A stretch of DNA of 64,000 nt from the NCBI GenBank assembly GCA_951802195.1, contig OX637630.1, positions 744,001 to 808,000 on the forward strand, read 5' to 3'. The stretch's first letter is position 1; the number at the start of each line of letters is the position of its first letter. The notes below the pieces were generated by a model. It ran no database searches. It was not told the DNA's origin and saw nothing but the letters and a program-made list of their open reading frames with translations. Positions 44,401 through 56,294 of this stretch are shown one piece after another. Source of the DNA: Tausonia pullulans (Eukaryota; Basidiomycota; Tremellomycetes; Cystofilobasidiales; Mrakiaceae). The position numbers were made by a program, and so were the translations under genes.

Positions 44401-45603
44401 GTCCATCGCGTCGGCGGCAGGAGCGGAGGCCGGAGCCGAGGCGACAGCAGCAGCAGCAGCAGCACCGTTCGACCTATCAGTACGCGCTGCCCTAGCAGCC
44501 GCGGTCGTCAAGTCTGTTCCGTCAACGTCCATGGCGTTCGAGCCGGAGGTCGCCGCCGCCGACTCACCGCGCTCCCCATCCTTGACGGACGCCTTGAACT
44601 CATACTCGAGTTCCTCCTGATCATCGTCCTCCCCAAGCTCAACAGCGACCGTCTTGTCGATCTCTGGGAGCTTGCCAAGCTTCTCGAGCTTCCGCGCGGG
44701 CGCGGGGCCATCGTCAAGCGCCATCGTCGACCGGGAGAGTGTCGAGGGCTTGAGGGGGAGGCCGATGCGGGAGAGCGAGCCTCCTCCGAGGGAGATCTTA
44801 GCCGAGCCGCCGGTGCCGAACGAGGGCTTATCCGTCGTCGAGGAAGCAACAGCGGCAACGACAGACGAAGAAGAGGAAGGCGAAGCAGCGGCAGGCGCGG
44901 GGGAAGAGGGAGCGGGCGAGGGCGAGGCCGCCTTTTTGGCGGCTTGTTGGGCCTTCCAGGCGGCAAGCTTCTCGCGCTTCGCTTGTAATTTGGCGGCCTC
45001 CTCGGCCGAGACGGACGGGGATGATGATGATGAAGTGCCGGGCAAGGGGTAGCCAGCAGCAGCGGCCGACAAGGTTGTGGGAGGGAGAGGAGGGAGAGAA
45101 GGGTGGTGGTGGCCGCTAACGGAGGAGTGAGAAGAGAGAGGAGCGTAAGGCGAGGAGGCGGCCGCCGTCATGGGATTCCGGGGAAGGCCGGGAGGCAGCG
45201 GTGTCGAGGGAAGGTGGGACGGAGGAGGAGGCGTCCTCGACGACGACGGCCGAGGAGAGAGCTCGCGAGTCGACGACGAGCGAGGCCGCTCACGGTCGTC
45301 ATAGTGCGACGACCGCCGGTCGCGGTGGTCGTCCCTCCCCCGGTCTTCCCTCGAGTCCCTGCTGGCGCGATAGTCCCTCCGGTCGTCCCATTCGCGGTCG
45401 CGGTGGTAGTGGTCACGTCCACTGCTGTCCCGCCGGCGGTCGCGGTCGCGGTAGTCGTCGCGAGACTTGGAGTTGTAGCCGCCAGGGGAGGGGGATCGGT
45501 CTCTGTCGCGTCGCGAGGAAGACGACGCGGACGGGTGGGAGTGCTTACTTCGCTTAGAGGCGGACGAAGGAGGCTCCGGGGAACGGGTATAGTCGCGCGG
45601 CAT
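41439..45603 (-). CDS. PRP5: PRP5, DEAD-box RNA helicase of the pre-spliceosome
   Basis: ATP-dependent helicase that remodels U2 snRNP for branch-site pairing. The N-terminus (45603 down) is an RS/RD-rich tail ([20 protein letters not shown]-like runs), then [17 protein letters not shown], an acidic stretch, and the Prp5 hallmark [10 protein letters not shown]. After an intron (about 44107-44178): [28 protein letters not shown] and the Q motif [19 protein letters not shown]; motif [31 protein letters not shown] in [52 protein letters not shown]-like sequence ([12 protein letters not shown]); [10 protein letters not shown]. The C-terminal extension has a charged linker and a KH-like end ([38 protein letters not shown]). 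Stop at 41439. In metazoans the counterpart is DDX46. Confidence 0.95.
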
Positions 45604-46236
45604 GGATGCAGTAGGAGGTGGTGGTTGAGGGAAGACCTCGAGTCGTCGCGCGACTGAGAACGCTTGGCCTCACACAAGGCGTGGCGGTCCTGCCTCCTGC
45701 CACAGCCCTATCCAAGCAGTCCCCACTTCTCTCTATCTCTTTCTGATCTCTTTAACGCAGCGTGAAGAGTCGTGACATGTAATGCGAAGGAAACTAAAAA
45801 AGAGGCGAAAGGAGGACGAGGACAAAACCGAAGGAACAGGGAACAAGGAACGCATACGCGCGAACAGCCAGACATGCCCACCGCGCAGCTGCACTCACTC
45901 GTGCAATAGAAAGAAGGAGGGATATACAGCCTCCTTACACACGGTCGCTGGAAATATTAACCATTGCAGGGTTTACCGGGACCCGAGACCACCAGCCACT
46001 GACGAGAGCACACCCGCCACTGTGCGCGTCCTCGTCGGCGCAGCATGTCTGCTTCTGGCCTACGCCGAAGCTGACGCGAAGCTCTGGATTCTTCGAGAGG
46101 GAGGGCGACTCAAAGGTTGGTGGATGTCGGTTCGAGCTCGTGGAAGGAAGGCAGCGTTGGTCGATCCGAAGGCCACAACGGCCGGACTTCTAGCGGCGGA
46201 GTATACGTCGGGAAGGGGAGTTGGGGGGTCCCCGGC
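45604..46236 (-). promoter_or_regulatory. PRP5 upstream region and 3' side of the bZIP gene
   Basis: 633 bp between two minus-strand genes. The first 120 bp (45604-45720) are the likely PRP5 leader; an AT-richer stretch lies at 45775-45990. No coding frame or motif recognised. Confidence 0.4.
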
Positions 46237-47338
46237 CTAGATGGAAGGGAAAAATGGCTGGCGACAGTGTACGAGTTGGATTGCGGTGGAGGGAGGGTTG
46301 AGGATGGTGCAAGCGTACAGCTGCAAGTGAACAATGACGACGATGGGTCGATCAGCAAGACGTCGCTTCTTGCCAGTGCAGAGCGCTAGAACAAGACCGG
46401 TAAAGATGTACGTGATAACGCCAGCACAGCAATCAGAGGAGATTGATACGCTAGGCACAGGTGAAGCCGGATGCGACGAAGCGAGCTGCTCCCTATATGA
46501 AGGAGGCGGCCCATTGGCCGTCATCCGCGTACGTTTGCCATCCGAAGGTCGATATCCGCTCATATCGCTGCTACTCCCGCAGCCGATGTTGCTGCTGTTG
46601 GTGTTGGGGGTGCCGTATATGCTGGACGGCACGAGCAGTGTTGGGCCGTGGGAGGACTCGGCGGGCGAGAAGGACATTGAGGGCGAGTAGGAGGAAGCCT
46701 GCCCCTCCTGGGGGCTCGTGAGCGGCGGAGGGTTCTGGAAGTAGGTCGAAGGGTGGTTGTATGCCTCCTCATGGTCGGAAGACAAGGGTGAAGGGGCGGA
46801 AGAGGTCGGGTTGGGGGTCGTTCTCGTTGTCGTCTTGACGGCAACGGCGGCAGTGGTAGGTGAAGATGGGGGTAGTCCCTCGACGCCCACCATAGCAACG
46901 AGCGGGTACGCCTTCTTGATGAGCCCAAGCCCGCGATCAAATGCGGCCTTCAGCTCGAGGACCTGGAAGAGAGACAGAGAGAGTCAGCGTCATCAAACGA
47001 GGACAAGGCACGAGTAACCGGACTCCTGGCTCACCTCGAGCGGCGTCAGACCAGTATCGACGCCCTTGGCCGCCCTCTCCAGTCGCAGCTCCTCCTCGAG
47101 CTCCCCAACGCGAACCTCGAGCGACTTGACCTTTGTCTCCAGGTCCGCCAGGTGCTGGGCCTTACGTGCCCGATAGTCACGCTGAGCGTGAGGAGGAGGA
47201 GGGAATGCCGGTCAACCTGCCGGTCCAGAGCGTGCACGCGCTCATGCGCGTAGGAGCAGTCCTGTTCCAGGAACGGACCTGATTTGCCAGCTGTCGCGTA
47301 GGTGGGAGGGAAAGATTTGGAGCGCGCCCACGTGTCAT
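46237..47338 (-). CDS. Small bZIP transcription factor with an atypical basic region
   Basis: Three exons. The short first exon gives MTRGRAPNLSLPPTRQLANQ (ATG at 47338); the second starts at about 47190 with RDYRARKAQHLADLETKVKS, LEVRVGELEEELRLERAAKG, so the basic region RQLANQ-RDYRARK is split by the intron exactly before RDYR. Leucines/hydrophobics at heptad spacing (L-x6-L-x6-V-x6-L) form the zipper. The third exon (VLELKAAFDRGLGLIKKAYP and a Ser/Pro/Thr-rich activation-type tail) ends at 46237; the last 40 residues, after SISSDCCAG, could be changed by an unseen intron. The invariant Asn of bZIP basic regions is Gln here, with QRxYR as in Yap-like factors. Target genes unknown. It is head-to-head with IleRS. 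Confidence 0.72.
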
Positions 47339-47984
47339 TGCAGCACTGGCTATCTATACGGGCGAGGGCGAGTACGGAAGAGTAGGTCAAATGGAAAGAC
47401 AGCGGAGAATGAATGATTACGACCGAGAGGAGGGGGAGGGCCAAGAAAGGCCCCGGCAAGAGGGAGCCTCCGCAGACGGGCAGCTGGCTGGCCAGCCTTG
47501 ACGACGACAACGAGCGGTCTAGAGGAGATCTACGGGGGTTTCAGACATGATCTTGCTATGACCGCGACTGTCCCGATATATCGACGGATTCGCCCGAGCG
47601 GGATCCTGGCTTGACAACCACCCATCTGAACCTCCGCGCAGTCCGCCGGTCAGGGACGGCGGGCGCCACTCTGACCAGACCAGAGAGCGACGAGACGCAC
47701 ACGCCTCGCCCAGATTAGGACTTTCATCTCCATTGGGGGCGCGAGATGCAGCCATCCCAGCCGCCCGCCTCGCCATGCACCATGCGGCCCCTGGTGTGAC
47801 TCGACCCGAGCGAGGCGAGGTGTGCGTCGGGGCCAGGTCTGCTCCGGCATGCGGCGGCGCGCGCAGGGTCCGTCGAGGGGGACGCCAACGCCCTTTTCTC
47901 GACCCGACCTTGTGTCAGCCTCGACCACCAGCCCACTTCTCGCCCATCCCCCTCGCCCCCCACCCTTTCCCCACCCCTCCGAGC
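47339..47984. promoter_or_regulatory. Divergent promoter region of the bZIP gene and isoleucyl-tRNA synthetase
   Basis: 646 bp between opposed ATGs. The IleRS side (47880-47984) is strongly C-rich (cccc/ccac tracts) directly before the start. No TATA box. An amino-acid-control site (TGACTC/TGACTAA) was looked for by eye: TGACTC occurs at 47797-47802, about 185 bp upstream of the IleRS ATG. That is suggestive only, because such hexamers are frequent. Confidence 0.45.
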
Positions 47985-50900
47985 ATGTCGTTCCCACCTC
48001 CTCGAGGTTCGCAGTTGCTCCCTGGCCCACGAGCCTCGCCACCAGGGCCGCGCAAAGCTAGCCAGCTGACACGCCGCTCCTCTACTCCCATCCTTCTTAC
48101 CCTTCTCTCCGACGCCCTCGGTCCACCGGCCGAACCCACCAACCCCCTCGCCCGACCCCTATCTAGCGGGACCTCACAACTTCCCTGCGGAGGAGCAGGT
48201 CGTCCTCCAGTACTGGCGGGAGATTGACGCTTTCCAGTCGTCTCTCAAGCAGTCCGAGGGCAAGCCGAGGTTCACCTTCTTCGACGGCCCTCCCTTCGCC
48301 ACGGGCAAGCCTCATTACGGTCATATTCTCGCTGGCACGATCAAGGTCAGTTGACAAGCACTCCATTTCTTTGGAGAGTGAGGCAGCCTATCGGTCGGGG
48401 GTCGGGAGTGGGCCTAGGCGAGACCAGTCGGCGGAGGGGTTCCCTCGCTGGAGAGCAGCCGGTCGTGCGAGCCGAGTGGGAGAGCCTTGCGTGTCAGCTT
48501 GAGGAGGCCTTGGGATGGTCGACGGGCTTGGCTTGGGACTTGGATCTCTTAAGCAGCTTGTACGACCGCCTGGGTTCCCTCGACGCGACTTCGGCACGTC
48601 ACGGTTGACAGGACTCTTGACGGCGGCTGGACGGGGCGACGGACCCCCTGGCCTGACGGCCTGCTCTTCGCTGGCCGGGACTGCTTGCTTGGAATCTTCC
48701 ACCTTTGGCCGCTGGATGAGATCAATGAAACCGACTCTGAACGCACAAACTTCTGCAGGACATCGTCACTCGTCACGCACACGCGACCGGCCACCACGTC
48801 GAGCGCCGCTTTGGATGGGACACCCACGGCCTCCCCGTCGAGCACGAGATCGACAACCGGCTCGAGATCAAGGGCAAGCAGGACGTCCTCGACATGGGCA
48901 TTGATAAGTACAACGATGAATGCCGCGCGATTGTGAGAGCTCTCTCCGTCCCTCTTGCTTGGCGCCACGCTCCGGTTGCTGACACCTGTCTCTTCCCTCG
49001 CGCCTTGCCTGTCTGCGCGCGCTCCCACCAGGTCATGCGCTACTCGTCCGAATGGAGGTCTACCGTCGAGCGCATGGGACGCTGGATCGACTTCGACAAC
49101 GACTACAAGACGCTTGACCCGACGTTCATGGAGAGCGTGTAAGTTGAGACTGCGGCACGTGCTGGCGGCCGTCGATGACCGAGCTGATGATTTCTTCCCC
49201 ACTTGTCTGCTTCAGCTGGTGGGTCTTTGGCCAGCTCTTCCAGAAGGACCTCGTCTACAAGGGCGTCAAGGTCATGCCCTACTCGACGGGCTGCACCACC
49301 CCTCTCTCCAACTTTGAGGCTGGTCTCGCCTATAAGGACGTCAACGACCCTGCCGTCGTCATCGCCTTCCCTCTCATCGACGACCCGACGACCTCGCTCC
49401 TCATCTGGACGACGACCCCCTGGACGCTTCCTTCCAACCTCGCCATCTGCGCCCATCCCGAGTTCACATACCTCAAGATCCACGACGTCGAGCGCAATCA
49501 GAACTTCATCATCCACGAGAATCTCCTCAAGACGCTCTACAAGGACCCCAATGGTAAGGACAAGGCCAAATGGAAGAAGGTCGGATCGTTCCTCGGAAAG
49601 GATATGAAGGGCTGGCGTTACGAGCCCCTCTTCGACTACTTCGTCGAGCAGGTGCGTCTATCTTATAAGGGCAGCAGTATACTCCTTGCCCGATCTCCAT
49701 CTGATGCACTGTCGCCGACTTTGATGGACAGTACGAGGATCGCGCCTTCCGAGTCGTCACGGACGAATACGTCACATCCGACGCGGGAACTGGTCTCGTT
49801 CACCAGGCGCCGGCCTTCGGAGAGGATGACAACCGCATCGCCATCGCCAACGGCATTATCGGCAAGGAGGAGGCTCCTCCCTGCCCGATCGACGAGACTG
49901 GCAAATACACCGACCAGGTCCCGGACTTCCAGGGCGTCTACGTTAAGACGGCCGACAAGGACATTTGCAAGTTGCTCAAGGTCAAGGGCCGCCTCATCGT
50001 CCAGTCGCAGCTTCTCCACTCGTACCCCTTCTGCTGGAGGTCTGGAACCCCGCTCATCTACAAGGCCATTCCCGTCTGGATGGTCAAGGTTGAGGAGCAC
50101 CGCGATGCGCTCGTCAAGAGCAACTCGAACGTTCGATGGTGCGTTTACTCGGTCTACTGTCTGCCTCTCATCTCGTTCTTGGACTGAACTCTTGTCCTTG
50201 TAATGGTCACGTAGGGTCCCCGAATCGGTCGGAGAGAATCGTTTCGGCAACTGGCTCAAGAACGCTCGCGACTGGAACATCTCCCGGAATCGCTACTGGG
50301 GAACTCCCATCCCGCTCTGGGTCAGCGAGTCTGGCGACGAGGTGCGTCTTTGTTTTCCTCCTCTGTTATGCGCTCGCTTTTTGTTGACCCCAATCTCTTT
50401 CTCTGCGCGTATGCGCTCCTTCAGATCGTCTGCATCTCTTCCATCGCCGAGCTTGAGGAGCTCTCCGGCGTCAAGGGCATCACTGAGATTCATCGCCAGG
50501 ACGTTGACAACATTACCATCCCGTCTAAGAAGAACCCGGGTACCGTCCTCCGCAGAATCGAGGAGGTCTTCGACTGCTGGTTCGAGTCGGGAAGGTGCGT
50601 CTGCCGCTGTCGCTCCATGCCAGCTCGTTTGTTCCTGTGTTTCTGACTTCGTCTACACATCCACAGCATGCCCTACGCCTCGCGCCACTACCCCTTCGAG
50701 AACAAGGAGGTTTTCGAGAAGTCCTTCCCCGCCGACTTCATCGCCGAGGGTATTGATCAGACCCGCGGATGGTTCTACACGCTCCTCGTCCTTGGCACGC
50801 ACCTCTTCGGCTCGGCGCCGATGAAAAACGTCATCGTCAACGGGCACGTCCTCGCCGCCGACGGCAGGAAGATGTCCAAGTCGCTCAAGAATTACCCGGA

Positions 50901-52302
50901 CCCGGACCTCGTGTTTGGAGAGTTCGGCGCAGACGCCATCCGGCTCTACCTCGTCAACTCGCCCATCGTCCGGGGTGATTCCCTCAACTTCCAACAGACC
51001 GGTGTCAAGCATGTCCTTTCCCGCGTCCTCCTCCCCTGGGTTAACTCGTTCAACTTCTTCGCGAGCCATGTCCCCATCCTCAAGAAGAACAGCGGCGTCG
51101 ACTTTGTCTACGACCCGGAGGCCAAGCTCTCGACCAACGTCATGGACCGCTGGATTCTTGCCCGGTGTCAGTCGCTCATCACCATCGTCAAGCAGGAGAT
51201 GGACGGCTACCGACTCTACACTGTCATCCCGAGGCTCATCAGCCTCATCGAGGAGCTTACCAACTCGTACATCCGCTTTAACCGGAGGCGTATCAAGGGT
51301 GGCGAGGGCGTCGAGGACACCGTCACCGCGCTCAACACGCTCTTCGAGGCCCTTTTCACCATCTGCCGGACTATGTCGTCGTTCGCGCCCTTCTTGACGG
51401 AGACCATTTACCAGCGGCTCCGTCCCTTCCTTCCGCCGACATTCGAGCCATCGCTCGACCTCCGCTCAGTCCACTTCCTCCCCTTCCCAATGCCCAAGGA
51501 GGCCTACACCGACGAGGCCGTCCAGGTCTCTGTCCGCCGGCTGCTCTCCATCATTACCATCGGCCGCGAGCTCCGGCTTCAGAAGTCGCTCGATCTCAAG
51601 ACGACGCCGCTCAAGGAGCTTATCGTCTTCCACCCGGACCCGAGCTACCTCGCCGACGTCAAGGCTCTCGAGGGCTACCTCATGTCAGAGCTCAACGTCG
51701 AGACGGTCTCGTACACGTCCCGCGACGAGGACGCCTCGGTCAACTACAAGGCCACCGCCGACTGGCCCGTCCTCGGTCGTCGCCTTCGTGGAGCCATGCC
51801 CAAGGTCAAGGCCGCCCTCGCCGAGCTCACTTCGGCGGACGTCAAGACGTTCAAGACGACGGGCACCATCGACGTGGCCGGGCAGACGCTCACCGCCGGT
51901 GACCTCACCGTCTCAGCCTCGGTCGACTTCTCCGGTTCGGAGGACAAGGTCGGCGGCATGGGTCTCGGCGGCGAGGACGCCGAGCTCGTCGTCATCCTCG
52001 ACGTTCGGTCGAGCCCCGAGCTCATCGTTAAAGGTCTCGCCCGTGGTTTCATCTCGGCCGTCCAGCAGCTCCGCAAGAAGGCCGGCCTCCGGGCGACCGA
52101 CGACGTCGACGTCTTCTACAAGGGTTGCGGCGAGCAGATGACTGAAGCCATCGAGACTAACGCTGAGGCCATCTGGCGCGATGTCAAGTCGACGGCTGTC
52201 AGTGCCAGCCAGATGGGCGATGCTCGCGAGGTTATCTTCGAGGAGGAGTGCGAGATCGCCGACCAAAAAGTCTTTGTCTCGCTCTGCCAGCGGGCGGCTT
52301 AG
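47985..52302 (+). CDS. ILS1: Cytosolic isoleucyl-tRNA synthetase (class Ia)
   Basis: Charges tRNA-Ile with isoleucine in the cytosol. A very small first exon (MSFPPPR) joins, through an intron at about 48007-48166, [20 protein letters not shown]; then [20 protein letters not shown] with the HIGH-class signature, [16 protein letters not shown] and the editing domain ([34 protein letters not shown]). Later come [29 protein letters not shown], the KMSKS loop ([15 protein letters not shown]), and the anticodon-binding domain starting [17 protein letters not shown]. The C-terminal domain is long, as in eukaryotic IleRS, ending [12 protein letters not shown] at 52302. About nine introns in the first half; the last 1.6 kb is one exon. 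No mitochondrial targeting sequence, hence cytosolic. Confidence 0.96.
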
Positions 52303-52432
52303 ATTGGACTATGTGATGGTGGCTTTCCTTTTCTTTCTTTTGTTGGCTAGAGATTGAGTATGAGTTTTTGCATCGGAATTGGGCGAGCGCGAATGATAGG
52401 AGCAGCTCCTCCCCCCTCCCATCAAATAATCC

Positions 52433-54975
52433 CTACTTCTTGCGCGAGCGGTAGAAGACCATGGCTTTTTCGACGCTCTCCACGGTGTGACCGAGCGCCT
52501 TTGAGGAGAGAGTCAGCAAACGAGCCAGTCCGGCGTTCCTACAATCTGCTCAACGCACCACGTTGACCTTGTCCACATCCGCGCCCTCCCGCCCCGCGAG
52601 CTCTATCAGAGCGCGGACCTTGTCGCCCGTACCACGGAGGTAGCCGACCATCTTCTCGACCTTAGCCTCCCGGTCCTCCTTGGACAGCGCCGAAAGCACC
52701 TGCACGTTTGGCGCTGGGGGAAGCGCCGCGGACCAGAACTGGCGGAGATACTCGTTTGTAGCCGTGTGGAGCGAGAGCGTCTTTTGGAGGACGGCAGGTG
52801 GGAGGTTCGCTGATAGCACAATGCATGTCAGGCGAGTGCTTCAAGGCATAGTGTAAGGGCGAACGACGAAGCACTCACTCTTGTGGGTCCGGGAGGAGGA
52901 GAGCGCTCGGACGGAGGCCGTCAGAGTCTGGGCAACGTCGTCTGCTGCTCGCTTTTCGAGACGGAGCTGGACGAGGATATACCTCGCGTCAATCTCTGCA
53001 TTTTGCTAAACACGAGTCCACCAAAGACTGACTTGTTCAAGCTGTGGCTTCCAGTCTCGGAAGCTGTCGCGAGACTGTTGGAGAATGGCGACGGTGTCCT
53101 AGAACGCGAGATGCGTCAGCCTCGGATGTAACGACCCAGCGAGTGAAGGGGACAGAGCTCACCGCTTCACTCCGTTGTGCGGCCCTTGAGCCCCCCTGAT
53201 CGCTCGCCGCCCGACCCTCAAAGTATTTTAAACGGTCCTGCATCGCCAAATCGAGGGGAACCTCCTTGGAAGCCTCAGCCGCGTGAAGGTCTTCCAAGTC
53301 GAGCTCTGCACGACGCATCTAAAGAATATCAAGAGACCAGGCCAGTTGTCAGTACACGGACACCTTGCGGACTTTGTAGACCGGCGCACCTCGTCTCGAC
53401 TTTGTGTCGACTCCACGCGTGGCCGCTTGTTTGGCCAGTCTTCTTCCCTAAAGAGCATACACGGTGGCGTCAGATGGTGACCTCCACGAGACAACTGTGA
53501 AACTCACCCATCCTGCGAAGCCTTGAGCAGCTTCTCTGAGTGCTCGTTGAAACGTCGCATGAGCGGCAAGGAAGCCCGCTGCTTTCCGGCCTGCATGGTC
53601 ACATCTGCTGCGTTTCCCGTCTGCGAGGGGGTGCATCAGCGTGTGCAACAGGACCGGGCCGCGATCACCCAGGCTCACCTCGTTGTGATCCTCCTCTGTC
53701 GCTGCCAAATCAAGAAATCGGTTGACCACCGATGACACCTCGTGGCGAGGAGCCAGATCTGGGTCATTATGGCCGTCAGTCACACCCCAGTCGGAGGGAC
53801 GCGGGGCAGCCTCGCTTACCATCGTCCGGATCCCGCAGGAAGCGGTCGAAGATCGGATCTGCCTTGGCAGAAGACTGCTTGGAGCTTCGTGCGGACGCTC
53901 GATGTTGTTCCCAAAGCTTTGAGTTGAAATAGCGCGTCCAGAACGCGGCCGGCTCGAGCTTCTGATGGGGTGATGGTTCGAATGTCTATCAGTCAGCATC
54001 GCGCGAAATGAAAGGAGGATTTGACGCGACTCACCCCTGGAACGTTCTCCTCGTACGCCTCCTTGACCTCTGGGAACTCATCGAAGAGGTCCCGGATGAT
54101 GCCGTCCGTCAAGGTGATCTGGCCGCCTCCACTACCCGATGTGTCCTTGCTCTTGCCCTTCGCATCCTTGGAGGACCAGCGATCGTCGATGAGCTGGGAT
54201 GACCGACCCGTAGCCTGAGAGGACGAAGCCATCTCGGAGAGCAAGAGGTTCTATTCCAGTGCGAGACGCGTCGATCAGCCGAAGGAGACAAGCGAGACAG
54301 AAGAAGCGCATGGGTCGGAACGCACCTCGCGTCCCTCCCAGAAGTCGCGGTCCGGCATCGTGCCCTTCTGGACGAGCTCGTAGTGGAGCGCCGCCAGCTG
54401 TGGGTGCTTAATAAGAACAGCTCGACAGAGTTTCCGGTCGGTCCAGATCTCGTTTCCCAAGGGAGCGGCGCTTCCACGGCTCGCACTTGCTCCACCGCTG
54501 ACGCCTCCCCCGCTGCCGCTGCCGCCGCCGCCGACGCTCTCGGGAGCGCTCGATGCGGCCGAGGAGTCTTTTGCCGAGGCGGCGGCCTTGTTAATGCTGA
54601 CGATGCGGCCGAGCTGATTCTTGAACTCGGCGGCATCGGCGGCGGCTGTCGTCGGGTTGGTGAAGGTGAATAGGAGGGGGGGCTGGGTGGAGGGCTCGAT
54701 GAAGTTGACCTTGATGTTATGCTTCCCGGATGCTGCCGGAGAAGAGAAAAGAGCTGGAGGCACGGGGCAAGAGGTCAGTTGCCATCATCGCCTCATAGCA
54801 GGGCCATCGGCAACGCGACGTGGACAGGACGACGCGACACACCTCCAATGAAGGCGAGCTCTTCCTCGATGACACCGCCCGACCGCGAAGAAGGCACCCA
54901 CGAGAGCTTGTCGCCCGAGATGGTAAGAACGCCAGCCTCCTTCTTGTATTTGGCCTCGGCCGTGATCATCGTCAT
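52433..54975 (-). CDS. TFB1: TFB1/p62, core subunit of TFIIH
   Basis: Part of the TFIIH core for transcription initiation and nucleotide excision repair. From 54975: MTMITAEAKYKKEAGVLTIS and GDKLSWVPSS form the start of the N-terminal PH domain, continued by HNIKVNFIEPSTQPPLLFTF and AEFKNQLGRIVS. The first BSD domain is QLAALHYELVQKGTMPDRDF with WEGRE and NLLLSE, the second VKEAYEENVPG..KLEPAAFWTRYFNSKLWE. Exons then give DLEDLHAAEASKEVPLDLAM and DRLKYFEG, and the end is a helical region (TVAILQQSRDSFRDWKPQ, LSLHTATNEYLRQFWSAALP, ALGHTVESVEKAMVFYRSRK) to TAG at 52433. A Gly/Ser-rich insert (about 54460-54540) interrupts the linker after PH. About eleven introns. Only 130 bp separate it from the convergent IleRS stop. 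Confidence 0.93.
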
Positions 54976-55210
54976 GTGGGACGAGGGGCTGGACGTGTGT
55001 ACAGGTCGAACGAGAGGAGGTGGGGATGGAGGTCGGCAGTCAACGACGCGATCCTCCCTAACGGGCGAATCTCTTTAATCACCATGGCTACCCAGCTGCT
55101 CTCATTGCGATACCACAACCGCTACATTGCAATCTTATTATTTCCTTCATAATCAAAGCAATTTAACAGCGGGTCTATATGTGCTGCCCAATCGTTTGGC
55201 GCGACCTCCG

Positions 55211-56294
55211 CTAAGCATAACCCATCCCTTCCGCAGCCGCCAGCATCCTTCGGTCTACGCTCATCGCCCTCATCAGATCGTCGGAGTCAGCGCCAGGAAA
55301 GAAGCGGACGCCGGTGTTGAAGTTGGTCCCATTCTTCGGAATCGCCCCGCCGAGGAAATGGGCTCGGGCAGCCTCGCTGAGCTCGATGAATCCGGCGGCG
55401 GGAGAGCATCGGCCCGGAGTGTCTGTTGTTGAACAGCGCGATGGTAACCTCGAGGGAGATAGCTGACCATGATGATTTCGTATGCTATCAGGCAGTCTGA
55501 GGCAGTCTTTTCAAGTCAGAAGCGGATTGCCCAACCGTCCATCCCCATCGAACAACGACTGATAGAAGCCCCCAAAACCCATCACCCCCTGCTCCCCAAC
55601 CATCACCCCCGTCATTTCCTCCAAATTTCGCACAGCCGTGCTCATCCTCATAGGCCGCAGCTGCTTGCCCATCGCTTCGTAGCATCTCATGCACTCGACC
55701 TCCCAGATCTCACGAGGATTATGATTGACGATGTCGTACCCGCCATCGAGAAGAGCATGAATGTAAGGTCCAGTGCTGAGGTCCGCTCTGAGGCGTGGTC
55801 CTCCGGGGCCCTGATGGATGTTTGGAGTACCGCTGACCTACATCGTTCTGGCGAGATCATGATAACGGCAAGTCCGCGCACCCCTGCGGGTGATAAAGAT
55901 CGTCCCGAGATGGTTCTTCGACGACCTAAAGTACGCAGAGAGTAGTTTGGAGAGCGCGAGTGAGGCCGCCCCGACGATGCGGTTTGAAATGGTCTGTCGG
56001 AACCCTGCATGCGTATGTGATGTGTCAAGGAGTAGGAGTTGCACGTTCTTGAATGAAGGGGAGAAGAGAGCCACAAGGGCGAACGCGCCGACAGCCCCGC
56101 GGCGGATCCAAATGCCGGAGCTGGACCGTGTGGATGATCTCGTAGGCTGTGAGGTTGAGACCTTTCTCTGACATGATCATGGTTGACAGGCAAAGAGGGC
56201 CGTCCAGCTTCACTTGTGCTCCCTTCTCGGCCAGCTCCGAGGCTACCTTGTGCGTTCGCTTGTTGAGATAGTCATCTCTATTGCGAGCTACGAA
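55211..56294 (-). CDS. Unrecognised coding stretch, interrupted; decayed gene or a gene with undetected introns
   Basis: Protein-like segments on the minus strand: NKRTHKVASELAEKGAQVKL with DGPLCLSTMIMSEKGLNLTA (after an acceptor at about 56295); GAVGAFALVALFSPSFKNVQ; FRQTISNRIVGAASLALSKL; SGTPNIHQGPGGPRLRADLS, TGPYIHALLDGGYDIVNHNP, REIWEVECMRCYEAMGKQLR; and FIELSEAARAHFLGGAIPKN, GTNFNTGVRFFPGADSDD, ending RRMLAAAEGMGYA and TAG at 55211. The segments after about 56118 share one frame with a couple of interruptions, and no clear start codon or 5' exon was found upstream, where the sequence turns into a purine-rich tract. Codon use and composition look coding, unlike random frames. I do not recognise the family. 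Either it is a 5'-deleted, decaying host gene or introns remove the interruptions. Confidence 0.35.
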
